A DNA stretch of 64,000 bases from Mesocentrotus franciscanus (GCA_037976565.1 CP137675.1:6104272-6168271); one strand, 5' to 3'. Numbered from the stretch's first letter, positions 1 through 13,220 are shown. Translations and numbers: made by a program. Notes: a model not told the origin generated them from the letters alone.

Positions 1-2236
1 TCATCCTCACTCTCCCATTTTGTTTCTCTTGTTCTGAACCCCTTTATCTTTCTCGTCCTCCCCTTCTATTTATAATTCTCTTTGAGTGTCTCACCAGGGA
101 CCTCTTTCTAGAACATTCTCATTTCTTTTCATCCAAATAGCGATTAAGCTCTGCTTTCACACACCCTCTCGAAACCCCAGTCTTGCCCTTCCCACTTGGC
201 CAGCCACATGTTTTTCTATGTGTAACTGTGGCAGATAGAATAATAATGCGTTCGACGGAAAGTCAACGATTTCGAGTTACATAGGTGAAAGAACCCATGG
301 GGCATCAACTGTCTGCAAGATTTCTTCCGTTGTATTTGCTCATGCTCTTTTGATGTCTTCATTATCCGAAGAAGTCATGCATTTTGTAATTCAAGTTGTC
401 AGGAAACTTGACTTGTGCATTGTTTTGCGTCAACATTTCTGATGCGATGTCTCAGAAATATATCACCGCATGTACACATTGGTTCGAGCGGAAGTCACAC
501 ACGCAGGCCGTGAGAAAGTTACGAGAAGTAGGTTAAGATGTGCTTGTCGGACAATTTTGTAGGTTTATCTAGGAACTAAGAAATCAGAAAATGTAGGACT
601 GGGCCCTGCGGATTTTTAAAAGTATAATTATAGATATTATCTTAGAAGAGGATTTTGCAATTGGATTTTGTATTTATAAACCATGCGGTGACGTTTAAAA
701 TTAAATCAACTGCTATTCATTGTTTTTGGAGTGCTGACAAAATGTTACTTGGTAAAATGTTGGTGATCAAAAGTTCTGGGGTCGGTTCATAATTATGAAC
801 ATAGCAGACACAATAATTGCATTTTCACTGCAAACTGCAAACCGCTTTTACAATCATTGAAGAATCTTTCCCCTCAAAAAAATTATCTTTGGTGCTGAAA
901 TGAAAAAAGGTGACAAATATATTTATAATTCAACAATTATGCATTGTGGAGGAAAAGAAATGTTGCTGTAAACGATCAAAGATCCTCTAATAGGAGAGGT
1001 ATGCTGGAGTTGCCACACATATAAATGATATAGAAACGACAGTATTGCCTGAAATAAGCCGGGATTCATGACGGTTCATTTGCTTCCAAGTAAGCTATTT
1101 CGTCTTTGTTCACTTTCTGAATGAATTCAGCTTACATGAGAGAAGAAGATAACGATTCTAGTTGAAAACATGTTTTGGAGAATGGTACACATGTGTGAAA
1201 CTATTTCTCAATTACCATAATTTGCGAATTGGGAATTAGAATAGACCGATGTGAATTACAGTGTCCGAAACAATATATTAGGTCAGAGATGTTTACAGTT
1301 ATGCGAAAGAAGACAAACGTCCTTCTCGTCTGAATTTGGACTGATTTCTGACAACTCTTGGGATTTCATAAAAGTGTCCCATACCCTACATCTACATTGG
1401 GTAGAAATCAAATAAGAACAATTTTTTCAAAATCAATATTCTGATTTTTATTAACACGTCCTTGGTTTATTCATATTCGGGTCTCCATTTCTCCCTTTAT
1501 TTTGATAGGTGAATCAATAAATTAATACTTAAATCATATTAAAGCAAACACGCTGGTTTTGGAACGACATAATGATTAACTATTAAAACACACATCTTCA
1601 CAATTTGCCAGTCTGTCTGATAAAACGAGATAATTCACTTTCACAAGTACATAACAATATCTGACTGTAAACATTGTTGAAACAGAAAAATGAACAATTC
1701 CACTCAATAATGCTTTTATCACGTTTATTCTCAGACGTTAGATAATGAGCACGAAAACAAGGTAATATATGAACCTACTATACATGTGAATATATTCGAC
1801 TTGAATAATATATAGTGCACAACTTTTAAACATGGATGAATGTTTTTGTTTCATTAGATAACTATAACGTGGATAACAACATGTCTCATACTATTTATCA
1901 TGCCCAGTGATTTTGAGTCCATGTCAAAACCTGACTCCCGGAATCATTAGGCTGGTTTCAAAGATGCAAGAGAAAAGTTACATAAAAGTAATATCCAAAG
2001 AACGATAAAGAACTAATCAGACCAAACATAGATAACATGGGACAATTGAATGATATTGCACAACAGTTATCAGGCAAAATAACTAAATCATTACTTCATT
2101 AATCACATTACACTTATTTGAAATTAGTATAACAACTGTACCTACGAAATTCCATCAGACGTACGTGTATGAATAACAATCATTTTAATAGATTTCTGCA
2201 GTCCCAAGGTAAGGAAACATAACATAACACACATCA
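1..2236. other. No gene recognised
   Basis: AT-rich sequence without long open frames, splice-framed exons or RNA genes that I can support. On the minus-strand gene's orientation this is far downstream flank. Confidence 0.6.
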
Positions 2237-3420
2237 GGGGGTATTTCACAAAGTCTAATGGCCCGGTCACACCATACGTATAGCAGTAACATATGCCGAC
2301 GTATGTGAATTTTCACCAACACGCTAGTGCACGTTGATATAAGTTAGGGGTAGGTTTGGTATAAGTTGTATACGTTAAAAGCACGCTGGTATAATCTGGC
2401 ATACGTTTTTTTGTACGCAGAGGCCGAAATAAATTTGTGTGCATGCTCACAAATTTTGGGCGTATGTCGGCGTCCTCTTCATAGGTTAGGCATACGTTAG
2501 GCATACGTTACACATACGCTAGACACACGTTAAATACGTTAGAGGTAGGTAACTCATACGTCGACATACGTTGGCATGAAGGTATACCGTACAGCTAACT
2601 TATTGATAATCTATGAGTAACTTACTTCTAGCCTATATCTAACCTATATATGACGTATTTGCAACGCATATTGACGCATTCAGACGGATTCGACGTATGT
2701 CTGACGACGGAGTAACTTATTGAACGTGTTTCTACCGTACAACTGGCTTAGTATAGGCGTTTTTCAAATTGTAAGCATGTAAAGTAATTTATTGAAGTTA
2801 TTTAGAAGTAAGTTCTTTGATTCATAATTAATCTTAATTTTCAAATATGAAAACAGGAAATTGACACCGTTTGACACGTGATCTTCGGCAACACGCCGAG
2901 CGCGCTGCGCATATGTTTCTTATAAGCTACTCGTACGTTGGGCATAGGTCGAGAACGCTGGACATGCGCTGGCCATACGCTGTGATTCGCTGTCATACGC
3001 TGTCATAAGTTAGTGATAGGTTACTAATAGGTTAGACATACGATATGTATACGTTCAATACGTTATGCATACGCCCAAAATTATTCATGCTGCAGAATTA
3101 TTTCATGATTTTTCATACGCTAGCTATAAGTTTCTCTAAAACGTCATGGTGTGACCAGGCCATAAGATCGATTTTAAGTTGGACTTAACCATGGCAGGCC
3201 GTTCGTGCCACTGTTTGCTCTCACCATTTACTGGCATTGGTCTCTCAAGGGACGTAAAAATCATGGTCACAAATCTACAGAACTTACATATTTTTATAAT
3301 TCATTATTAAAGGGAAAATATTATCCAAAGATCATAATTGTGAGAGCAACCAGTGGCATGAATGGCCTGCCATAGTAAAGTCCAACTTAAAGTCGAGCTT
3401 AGTCTTTGTGAAACACTCCC
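2237..3420. mobile_element. Outer short DNA transposon, interrupted by a second element
   Basis: The ends are imperfect inverted copies. The left end reads GGGGGTATTTCACAAAGTCT and the right end, reverse-complemented, reads GGGAGTGTTTCACAAAGACT. Inside, the arms continue as inverted copies: a segment with AAGTTGGACTT and ATGGCAGGCC at about 3175-3200 is mirrored at about 3366-3395, and GAGAGCAACCAGTGGCATGA at about 3341 mirrors 3207-3222. No protein is encoded, so this is a non-autonomous foldback or MITE-like element. The terminus resembles ISL2EU-type termini from memory, which is only a guess. The left arm is split by the element at 2259-3162. Confidence 0.75.
2259..3162. mobile_element. 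PIF/Harbinger-like non-autonomous element (904 bp), nested
   Basis: Terminal inverted repeats are TGGCCCGGTCACACCAT on the left and TGGCCTGGTCACACCATGAC on the right (reverse-complemented). The element is flanked by TAA on both sides (2256-2258 and 3163-3165). Removing it together with one TAA restores the left arm of the surrounding element so that it matches that element's right arm, which confirms a 3-bp TAA target duplication. A TWA duplication is typical of PIF/Harbinger. The interior is a degenerate field of CATACGTT, GGCATACG and CATACGCT words on both strands. There is no transposase frame. Confidence 0.8.
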
Positions 3421-6400
3421 AGGCAACCGATTTGATTTAGGTACATCACAGTAGGTCCCTCAGTTTCAATAAAACGTTAGATATTAAGGAGAAAATAAAT
3501 CGATCTTTTCAAATTTGTTTTTGTGACTTTTATATTTGTACGTACGATTTGTTCATATAAATTGCTCATACAAAGATTTGAAAACACTTCCCTTTGTATT
3601 TCATTTTCAGACTGACGCCAAGCATGCAATCATCCAGAGTGACCAATTTATTTGATAAGATGGAAGACAAGATGACCTGCTTTACTGACCCCTCTGATCG
3701 GTCATTCGATGACCATGGGCAATTTTTAAAATCTCGTTTATGAAAGCTTTTGGTCACATGTAAAGAGTGGTGTTGTGGTGTTATTTTTTATAACTTTTTC
3801 GCCGTTTGTTTTGTTCCATTTCAAATTTATACTTATATCATAACTCAAACAACAATACTGAAGTAAATAGAAAAATCCAAATAATCGCTACAGTGATACA
3901 TTATTGGACTGTTGTAATCAAATGGGTAAAAAAAAATTGATTATGCCGCAAAACAGGAGATAAAGGAACTTAATGATATCTTTCTAAATTATGTTGTCAT
4001 GTTATCATGAAACATTTGTTTAGGCTAACAAGGTTGAGTTCACAAGAAAAATATTGGCAAGGCGGGAGAAAATCCCCCTCGACCGTTATCCTTGTGACGT
4101 GACGTAGATCTCCCCTCGAGTGATGAGGGGGAGTTTTCCCGAAGGACATGCTTTTTACTGAAGTTGATATGGCAAACAATAATTAAAATTTTCAAAATTC
4201 AAGGCAACGAAACCTGAGATTAAGTACTTTAAAGATCTTGAGGTTTTAATGTGTCATTGAACCTTTTTATAATACCGGTTGAATATTGTAAGGAATAACA
4301 TTGAATTTACACCCGATCATCTGAAACAAACAAACACACGCACACGCACACATCTTTCCCCCCACGAAATGTAATAGTTAGTAGCCAATCCAAGCGCCAT
4401 TTCTGCATTCTGCAGAAATTGCAATAGTCCAAATATGGAATGAACATTGTATGTAAATTGGCTTCCCTGTCCAATGTGTTACATGCGTGTTTGTATGATT
4501 TTTTACATTTTATTAGGGGACAGTCGGTGACAATTATGAATTTCATTTACTCTTGAATTTGAACAAGGACGCAGTATTTTGACAGCGTGTTGCCTTTCAT
4601 CTCCATTATAACATTTTGCAACGTAACCCACGCCTTCTTTCGACGGTGACATAATCAAGAAAGAAATAGACAAGGTTGTTGTCTTCTTCAGATATCAGCA
4701 TTTCCCTGGAGATTCCGAAGAGGCCGATTCCTACTTCTGTATGGAAAACAATCCTCTCTCTGGCTAACAACCTCTAGTGCTCTGCTTCCCGCCCTTTCTT
4801 ATTTGCACGAAGCAATGTTTGACGACCAAATAATACTTTATTCTTTGTTGTTGTTGATATTCTACATGATTCTCAAGACAAAGACCGTTAGCAATGTAAG
4901 CAAATAAATAGATCACTATTAAGCCCAGAAGTTTTACAGAACAGCCAGGTATACGCATTCATAATTCATATGAAAATATTGAACAATAAGTCATTCACCA
5001 GGGTCAAGGGAGGCAATCTGACGTAAATTCTGGTCTGAGGATGTACTTAGTCAAATTGCAGCATCGTGAATACATTCAGGGTAAAAGTATATGTTTTTCT
5101 AACCTCTTTAATAAACATCTTCACCACTTGCATCTAATACTTTTTAACACCATTCAAATTATATTAAGCAATTTCTTGAGGAATAAAATTAATGAAAGAA
5201 ATTGTTTATTATCTGTTTCCAAACTATTCTTCGTTGGTACATTATGCACAATTGACATGATAATCATTGTGCATTGAATACCACAAAGAATTAATGCTAC
5301 ATGCGCTTTGACACAACATATTGTTATTTAAATATACCGTTTAAATTCATAAACAATATTACCCTAAAACCAACATAATAATTTTGCTTTGAGCTTTCCA
5401 GTTTAAATATACATTGCGTCTCAGAAAAAATGAAAACAAACGGATGTTGTGAACAAACAATGAGCTGTATGAATATGATCCCTTGCCTTTCATAAAGTAG
5501 AAGTAATATGCTTGCAATCGTACATTGATGATATTAATCCATACCCGCTTCATCGAACAACATCGTTTTGAAAATGACATGTCAAAATCCATTTGTGCCA
5601 GATTTGGGTGACACAGTGAACAGAGTTGGACACGTTAGTATTACACATGAAACAAAGCCTAACATGTCCCGATGGAAACATAAACTTTAAGCCGAACGGG
5701 GAAATAGCTTTCATGTGTTTCTTGTAGTAAAGACGACAAGATTATTGGAATCATCATAAAATAAAGGATAGTGGAGATATTGTCGATGGTTAGGGTAAAG
5801 ATGTATATTTTGTACTTAAATGGGTCTGCAATTGTCATGAACAGTGATTTAAGCATTTTTAGGAACTGCAAACTTTTAAAAAGATCAAGGCAGACCGTCT
5901 GGGAATATTTTAAAAATAATTAAAATAAGGGGCACCTTCAAGTTCGATAATGGGGGGAAGGTATGGTCGAATGTGCACATAAGGCAGAAAATAAACCATG
6001 GGCATATGTAATTTTCCCCTGAGGATGGGCACCATTTTCAATCAGTAAAGGGGCAATTTTTCATTGCCCGAGTGCTATTTATTGATTTTGGGAAAATATG
6101 AGCTTGTACGCCCCGTTAATCCCGGAAATGGGTTAATTGCCCCATATTTTTAGTAACTGCTTTATATTTAAATGCACATCATCACACAATGAAAAGTTTG
6201 CATAATCATCTTTTGAATTTTACATTTCCCTATTAAACGTCGTGTCCGCATGTAATACTAAAGTTTTTACTGCGTGGCATAAATGGATTTTGACATGGCA
6301 TTTTAAAAACAATGTTGCTCGCTGAAATACGTATGGATTAACACAATCATAGTATCATTTGAAAGCATATTATTTCTACTTTATAGAAAGTAAGGAATTT

Positions 6401-8602
6401 CAATTATACAGCTCATCGTTTTCTCACAATAACCGTTTATTTTCCTGGAGCGCACAGTGTACGCGATGAAATGCGTTGTCAGTACCTTGTAACATGTCAC
6501 TCTATGAGTTATGTTTACATTCTCAATATATCGGGCAAAATTCTTCCTATGACCCACTTGCCCAGTGTTCTCCTTCGGTTTTTCGTCAGTTTTTCTATTC
6601 ATAACAACACGTGTACATCATCTTTCTGATCAAATTTGAAGAACCCCGTCACGTTGACATCCGTAAAAGGTAACATTGTCAAGAAAGCGAGCAATTGGAT
6701 CCATTCGCCTCTGCTCTTTTATTCTCCTTGGCCCGAATTTGTTCTGAAGGTTATAAAGAAAATGAAACTATAAAGGAGAAATAACGGAGAATTGGCATAA
6801 GGATAGTAATAAAAGTAAATCACGTAACAAATAAAATAGATATGATATTCTGGGGTCGAGGACGTTCATTCGTTGTTGTAAAAGTTCTTTTACCGGATAA
6901 GATGATAGTGAGAATTCAAAGAAACCAATTTGACAGTCAGTTTGTCGGTGACATCAGATCAGATTTGTCATTCTATTTTGACCTGGTTACATTATTTGTC
7001 CAGGGTTTCTAAGAGCCGTGGTTAGCCCTTAACCAAGAGTCGGCACAATGTCTGCAGAGGTTGACGTTCTACATGTTATATCGGTCGCTTCGTGGCCTTA
7101 TTAACCGATATTGCGTATAGCCGTGGCACAGTTTATAAAACCCACTTTCGTGGAGGAGCCAACATGGTAAAGGATCGTTATTGATTTGGTGGTGTGATAC
7201 ACATATAAAAGTAATCGATACTTCGAACTATCTATTACCTCACAAGCAGGGCAGCATGGTTATTTGATTTAAACTATTATATCAGAAAAAATATAGGCCT
7301 ATATTGCGTAAATGGTACACAAACTTGATAAATGCAGAATAAGCTATAGCATTGGGGTATCTCATAATATGGTCAATCGACCCAGCTATACAGCTGTGAT
7401 TAATTTGTTTCTTTAACGTTAACAGCGTTCCACGGATTGACATTTCTGGGGCAATTGTCTAAGTTCACTCATTTTCAACGTGACTTAGTATAATGTCTTT
7501 GTCATTCATACACATTTAATCAGTACGAATAAAAAAAAAACTATCGCCCTATCCAACTTTGGTGTGGACAATCGGGCGAAGTTACAATTCCTAATTCATT
7601 TAGTTTTTATTTTGATGGTAAAAAAAAATGGTACATATACATGTATCTTCGTATAAATACTGCAAAAAAACTTTGTTACTAAGTTTCGGTTGATGTATAC
7701 ATGCTTTTATGACACTACATATGTACTGGCATGTGATATTAAGAATGAATTATAGAAATGTAAGAGTGCATAGAAACGTGTCGTTTCTCCCACGTATTTT
7801 CTCCGAGCAACAGTCTTATGTTTCAGTGCTTGGTCGTAAGTCTTGTATACTTCATTTGGCTAATTATCTGAATCAGTAATAAATAGACGTTCATTACAGG
7901 AAAGTTGCCAAGTTCTTCTACTTTTCTTTAAAGTTGTTCATGTTGCATCTTTTGCTTGTAAACTTATTTCTATTCATCTTCATAATTTCACAGTTTCCTT
8001 TGATGCAAAGAGCATCAATCAAAGGATATGTGGACAAACGTGGCTTTCCTGTCACCAAGGGCCATCATCATGACCATAATGTAATGCAAATGTTAAGTTG
8101 ACGTCATTGCAAGCTTGGCAAAAGGAAAGCGAATATTCAGCTTACCACAAGATAAAAATAAGAGCCGATTATGAATACAACCTTTGAAAAAATAAAGGCC
8201 GTCGAAGTTGGTCGCATTTATCAGAATGCACTGTACAGCCAGAATTGTAATTTGTTTCATTATAATTCATATTTTGATAGCCTGGGATAACCACTGAAGA
8301 AAATTATCGAGTTCAAAGGATTATCGCCAAATCATCACTTCTCACACAATGACAGCGAATAAAAGGGCAAAATTAACGTAAAGAAATACAAAATCTATTC
8401 TGAAATGGTTTTAAAAGAATACATGATGAAAATCACAAAGAGGGCCATACAAAATTACTTTACGAAGACTTCTCCTTTCCATATTCACTTTATGCCTCCC
8501 ACGGAAACTGATCCTCAGCTTGCAACTCGTGATTGCTCTTGCCCTCACACCACTTTGTGCTTTGTTCGTTAATCTAATACAATGTAAAATTTAATGTTCC
8601 AT
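3421..8602. other. No gene recognised downstream of the ANKDD1-like gene
   Basis: AT-rich flank. It contains a hairpin at 4061-4142 and a short CA-rich run near 4326-4352. The 3' untranslated region or a further terminal exon of the minus-strand gene may lie in the right-hand part, but I could not identify it. Confidence 0.5.
4061..4142. repeat. Short inverted repeat (hairpin)
   Basis: CGGGAGAAAATCCCCCTC at 4061-4078 is mirrored by GAGGGGGAGTTTTCCCG at about 4126-4142, giving a 17-bp stem with one or two mismatches around a 47-nt loop. It has no coding content. It may be a remnant of a palindromic transposon. Confidence 0.6.
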
Positions 8603-8784
8603 CTAAACTCGCCACGCAAGTAATGTTTCCTCAATAGTATCGCAAAATGGGGTCGACTTACCAGCCAATTTGTTGCAGTCAATGTTAGTAAGACCTTCGT
8701 AGAGTTCTTTGATTGGGTTATCCTCGAGCCCATGCAGCCAAATCAACATCATACGATAACCATGCTCCTTCCAGGAGTGTTTGC
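8603..8784 (-). CDS. ANKDD1-like exon 18: C-terminal half of the death domain
   Basis: The acceptor is TTGCAG at 8790-8785. The first two bases complete a glycine codon split across the intron. The peptide contains GYRMMLIWLHGLEDNP and KELYEGL, matching the second half of the ANKDD1 death domain in order and spacing. The frame runs to a TAG at 8603-8605. However, a perfect GTAAGT donor begins at 8661, directly after the codons for KLA, exactly where the last death-domain helix should continue. The coding exon may therefore end at 8662 (123 nt, leaving phase 1), with a further terminal exon below 8600 that I could not find. The 19 residues after the donor do not look like a death domain. Confidence 0.85.
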
Positions 8785-9608
8785 CTGCAAACAATAACAA
8801 TAATTTGATTTTTCATCTCTCTTGCGGGCAATATTTTCCCCATTTCTTCTGTCTCGCCAGGGCCTTTGATAAGGCAACTTGATATTTTCGCTCTACGAAT
8901 TCCCAAATGGAATAGGATTGGATTGAACTATAAACATTTCACCTTTGGTTTATACAATTTTTGAAAGGGTATATATATTTCATACAGCAGACACAAACAA
9001 CACACACGCGCGCTCCCCCACCTACTCACACAAACTCACGCCCACACTTACGGGAAAATGTGGTTTTAGTTTGGGCCTTACCTGTCATGCCAGTCCTCAA
9101 AACACAAAACATCAAAAGCACATGGTATCATAATCGGTTCCACTTTAATAGCAGATCAATTGATTGTACAAAACAATGTCTATGAGATGGTGAAATGCCA
9201 ATAGTTGTTACAAATTAACATAGATTGACCGCTTGACCGGAATCTCTTAATCTTTATATATACTTTGGTTCTAACCGGGTTAGTCTCGGGGTTCTTTTAA
9301 TGAGATTACAAATCTAGGGTAGGGTTCCATATTGGAAAAATATTGGTGATGGACCACAAGATCCATTTAGTCAAACCTACATCTAATGCTACAGAGGATT
9401 GAGACAAAAAGTTGTTGTCCGTTCCTCGGTGTGCTACGAACCTGAAAACTCACATCCACAGAGAACTGTGATTAAAAGTGGTCCAGATATTGATAAGGTT
9501 GATCAAGCCATGTTTGAAGGGGAAAAATCGTGACAGTCATGTTCTGAGTCATGTCGGTAAAATCTTCATGAGTAAATGATGTCTTTTAAACAGTATACAC
9601 ATTATCTT

Positions 9609-9639
<31 letters not shown>

Positions 9640-9647
9640 ATTCTCAC
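8785..9647 (-). other. Intron 17 of the ANKDD1-like gene
   Basis: GT-AG intron splitting the death domain in phase 1. It holds a short CA/CG run near 8998-9012 and a (TA)n tract at about 9610-9635 right behind the donor. Nothing else is recognised. Confidence 0.85.
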
Positions 9648-9840
9648 CTGTTTCCTGTGTTTCAATGGCTGCAATATGTTCAGGTTTGAACCCCCAGTAA
9701 TAGAAGAGTCTCTTGCAATCATCCTTAGCAAGTTGTTTATGGGCAAGCTTGTAGCAGATAGGACGCATAATCTCCTGAATCTCAGGGTCCTCTTTACGGA
9801 ACTGGAGAACGTTCAGATCAGGGATGGCTCCTGGTCTCCT
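9648..9840 (-). CDS. ANKDD1: ANKDD1-like exon 17: linker and N-terminal half of the death domain
   Basis: 193-nt exon, phase 0 in and phase 1 out, with donor ACAG|GTGAGA. The acceptor is CACAAG, followed by several in-frame AG alternatives, so the first residues could vary by up to three codons. The peptide runs from RRPGAIPDLN through LAHKQLAKDDCKRLFYYWGF to HIAAIETQETG. This is the W-G-(F) and Ixx(I/E) pattern of death-domain helices 1 to 3 as found in ANKDD1. It joins in phase to exon 18 through a split glycine codon and to exon 16 at a codon border. Confidence 0.92.
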
Positions 9841-9958
9841 CTTGTGCTAGATGTGGGGAAATTAGTTTTAAAGAGAGACATGGAAACAAAATCTAAATAG
9901 TTGTATTGGTGGAGTTAATATAAGAAGTAATACATGTCGTGTAATAGAAGAATATTAG

Positions 9959-9991
<33 letters not shown>

Positions 9992-10256
9992 AAGAAGAAT
10001 AAGTAGTCTTTTATTCGTTTCCTAATCACAACATTTCCAAGTTTGTATTCTTCATTCTGGGGTTTATCATTTTCACTACCTTTCCTCTTTCCGATATTCG
10101 TCTTCCTCACTATAGGCTCACTTAAGTGCTCTGTTTGTCTGACTTTCTTTCTTGTCAATAAATGAATAAACCCATTACGACGATCCCAGGTCATTTCCGA
10201 TTCTCTTGATTCCTTTTTTCTTCAGATTGCCTGAATCTACTGTGATATTTCCTTAC
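9841..10256 (-). other. Intron 16 with TAG trinucleotide microsatellite
   Basis: GT-AG intron. It carries a (TAG)n run at about 9957-9991 followed by GAA repeats. Confidence 0.85.
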
Positions 10257-10346
10257 CTTTATAAAGTATCTGTCAGCTTTGATGATCATATCTACGACGG
10301 TGATATTATCTGCCCTGGCCGCCATTGATAGAGCTGTCTTTCCATT
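10257..10346 (-). CDS. ANKDD1: ANKDD1-like exon 16: ankyrin repeat 11
   Basis: 90-nt exon, phase 0 on both sides, with acceptor TTAATAG and donor AAAG|GTAAGG. The peptide begins NGKTALSMAARADN and ends VDMIIKADRYFIK. The GKTAL..AA pattern is the ankyrin core. The MIIKADR ending is the segment that links the last ankyrin repeat to the death domain in ANKDD1 and strongly supports the assignment. It is three codons shorter than the other repeat exons because the usual terminal loop is replaced by this linker. Confidence 0.92.
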
Positions 10347-10697
10347 CTATTAACCATACCAGGGATAATGGGAAGAAAGTATACATTGATTTGAATAAGA
10401 AAATAGCTTTTATGGCCCTGAAACTGATAATTAAATGACAGCCTTTAAAAAAAGGGTTTATTTTGCAAGCGATTTCAACTTTCATTTTATCATCATCAGG
10501 AATAACTGTAATCCCGACTTTTTTTACATTCAAATGCCAAGGAACCGCTAAACATGTATCTTAAAGAATATATCGAGAGATTAAGTTAATCGAAAACGCG
10601 GCTCGATAAAGAGGAGTGATGGTGTCAATAATGATGTGATACAGGCCCTGTTTTTTAATAATCGTTTGACTATAGACGACGAAGCAAAATTTACTCA

Positions 10698-10706
10698 ATC
10701 TCTCTC

Positions 10707-10746
<40 letters not shown>
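10698..10746. repeat. (CT)n microsatellite
   Basis: Nearly pure TC/CT dinucleotide tract with occasional TTT interruptions. Confidence 0.95.
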
Positions 10747-10841
10747 TTTATCTCTTTTTATGAAAAATCCAAGAATACTCATCTTAACAGTATTAAAATT
10801 AAATATATCTTACGACCTGCCAAATAACACTCTCAACAAAA

Positions 10842-12290
10842 AATTAACCAACCGGTTAAAATTTTAACCAACAGTTGGTTTCCAGGTGAACCTCCCAACT
10901 CTTGGTTAAAACATTAACCAACCCCAGTTGGTTAATGTTTTAACCAACTATTTGTTAAAACTTTAACTAATAATTTGCTAAACTTTTTTTAACCAACTTT
11001 AGTTGGTTAAAAATTTTGCCAACTATTTATTAAAATCTTAACAAATCATTTTTAACCAACCCTTGTTGGTTACAATTATAACCAACTATTTATTAAGTTT
11101 TAACAAATCATTTTTTAACCAACCCTAGTTGGTTAGAATTTATACCAACTATTTATTACAACATTAACCTAGTTGGTTACAATTATAACCAAATAGTTAT
11201 CATGGTTGTTGGTTAAAATTCAATCCACACATAATTTGCACTCATTTATTCATGAAATGAAATGAGACAGTTGAGTCAGTAGTCGAAAAGCTGTTATCTT
11301 GGGGGTTCGAAGGGCTAGCTAAGGTGTTTGAAGGTAAGCTAAACAAATATTTACTATACCATTCTACTGATGAACTTTTTATAATCCATCTGAAGCAGTG
11401 ACAATTTCCACAATATTTTTAACAATGTAGTAAAGTCGCTAAAACTTGCCCGCTATTCTCTCTCAGATTGCCAATGCTCGCAAGATAGAATAGGTCTACA
11501 TCAAACTAGTCTAGGTAGTCTACCCTTTTTAGCTATCGCACAACAGAAAAAAATAAGGTCACGTAGATCTAAATCTACACTTATAGATTCCTTGAAACGG
11601 GAATAGACCTACATTTCTCCATGATCATGATCAGGATTTATATAGGCCTACTGCGAATATTTTGCCGGTAGATCTAGTACTTGCATTCGACCCAGTCTAA
11701 CCATGCAGAGTAACGGGTGAGTATCGGGCTACGCGCATGTCGTCAGGCGCAACAGCCGCTGCATGCAGCAGCAAAGTTACTCGCACGCAGGGAATTGGCA
11801 ATCTGAGAGAGAATAACGGGCAAGTTTTGGCGCCTTTACTGCATTGTTGAAAATATTGTGGAAATTGTTACTGCTTCAGATGAATTATAAAATGTTCATC
11901 AGTAGAATGGTATAGTAAATATATGTTAAGCTTACCTTCAAACACCTTAACTAGCCCTTCGAACCCCCAAGATAACAGCCTTTCGACTACTGACTCCATG
12001 ATGACATCCCGGGATGAAATTCGTTGCAAACTGCTACGCGTGATTCTCGTTGTTTATTGGCTCATTTCATGTCACATGATCAAAACTTTTAACCAACCGT
12101 CGAAGGGCGGGAATTCTATATGTTAGTTAACCAAGTGCAGCAAACCACGGCATTTTACCCAAATGTTTGTTAATTTGTTAAACCAACCAATTGAAACTAG
12201 CTTTAACAAACCACATTATTACCAAACCACGGCACTTAACACAACAGTTGGTTATTTTTTTTAACCAACCAGTTTTAATACGTAAAAGTT
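10842..12290. mobile_element. Foldback element with long inverted arms and TTAACCAAC arrays
   Basis: The outer parts (about 10842-11215 and 12085-12290) are dense arrays of TTAACCAAC and its complement GTTGGTTAA. Inside them lie long inverted arms: 11274-11472 reads as the reverse complement of 11797-11997 with few differences. For example, GAGTCAGTAGTCGAAAAGCT on the left is mirrored by the right end near 11978-11997. The central 324 nt are unique. No protein is encoded. The structure fits a foldback or large MITE-like transposon sitting in intron 15. Confidence 0.8.
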
Positions 12291-13220
12291 TTACCAGCCA
12301 GTGTTTTTATGATTCCAATTAATGTTCCCCTTTAATAAAATTATTTCTCCACGAAGTAGTATATTTTATGAGTTAAGACAGAACAGATGTTTACGTCTGT
12401 AACGAAAGGATCTAACTTGTTTTAACAGTTCAATAAAACATAGATTTTCACTGTGTTTTCCAAGAAGTCAAGAACTATTCATATATGCAAATATCTTCAA
12501 TTCAACAAGGTACAAGAGGCAACATGAGACAATGACGAATCTAGGTTAACTTGACTTATGATTTGATTATGTTCTCCTCATTACCCACGTTTACCCTAAA
12601 TCCTTATTTCTCTCAACTGTCTGAAATTTTGAATTGTATTGGATATTCTAGATCGTCTACATATATTCTGTTCATCCGAATGTCTATGATCTAGACACGT
12701 TAATATACCGCTGAAACGTTAGGAAATGTTATTCAAAAAGTAGTGTATCAGATGGCAGAACGACTCGACAAGCAATCAATTACCCCTGAAGTCATTTGAA
12801 ATTGTATCTAAGTATTATCTTCAGAATTCTTATAACTTCCACCATTAATGAATTAAGAGAAACTGGGTCAATCGAATTTTGATATTTTACTAAATGTAAA
12901 GGCAGAGAATTAATCAATCATAAGCGCATTACAGCCAAGAATAACACTTTCAGACTAGTACTTATTAATTATTTCGTGATAAATGGTGGATATTGATATT
13001 TACTTTGTTTGAACATTTACTACTAACGTTATCTAATTTGTAAGAGTTTGTTTGTTTGTTTTTTTGTTTTTATTTCTGCGTTTTCAAAATAGAACATAAT
13101 CATATACATAAAGTAACAATTATTTCTTCATTATACATAATTGTAAATTTTAAGTACATTAAATAAGATGCATACAAGCACAAATATCTTTCAATGAAAA
13201 AGATAAATTACAAGAAACGC

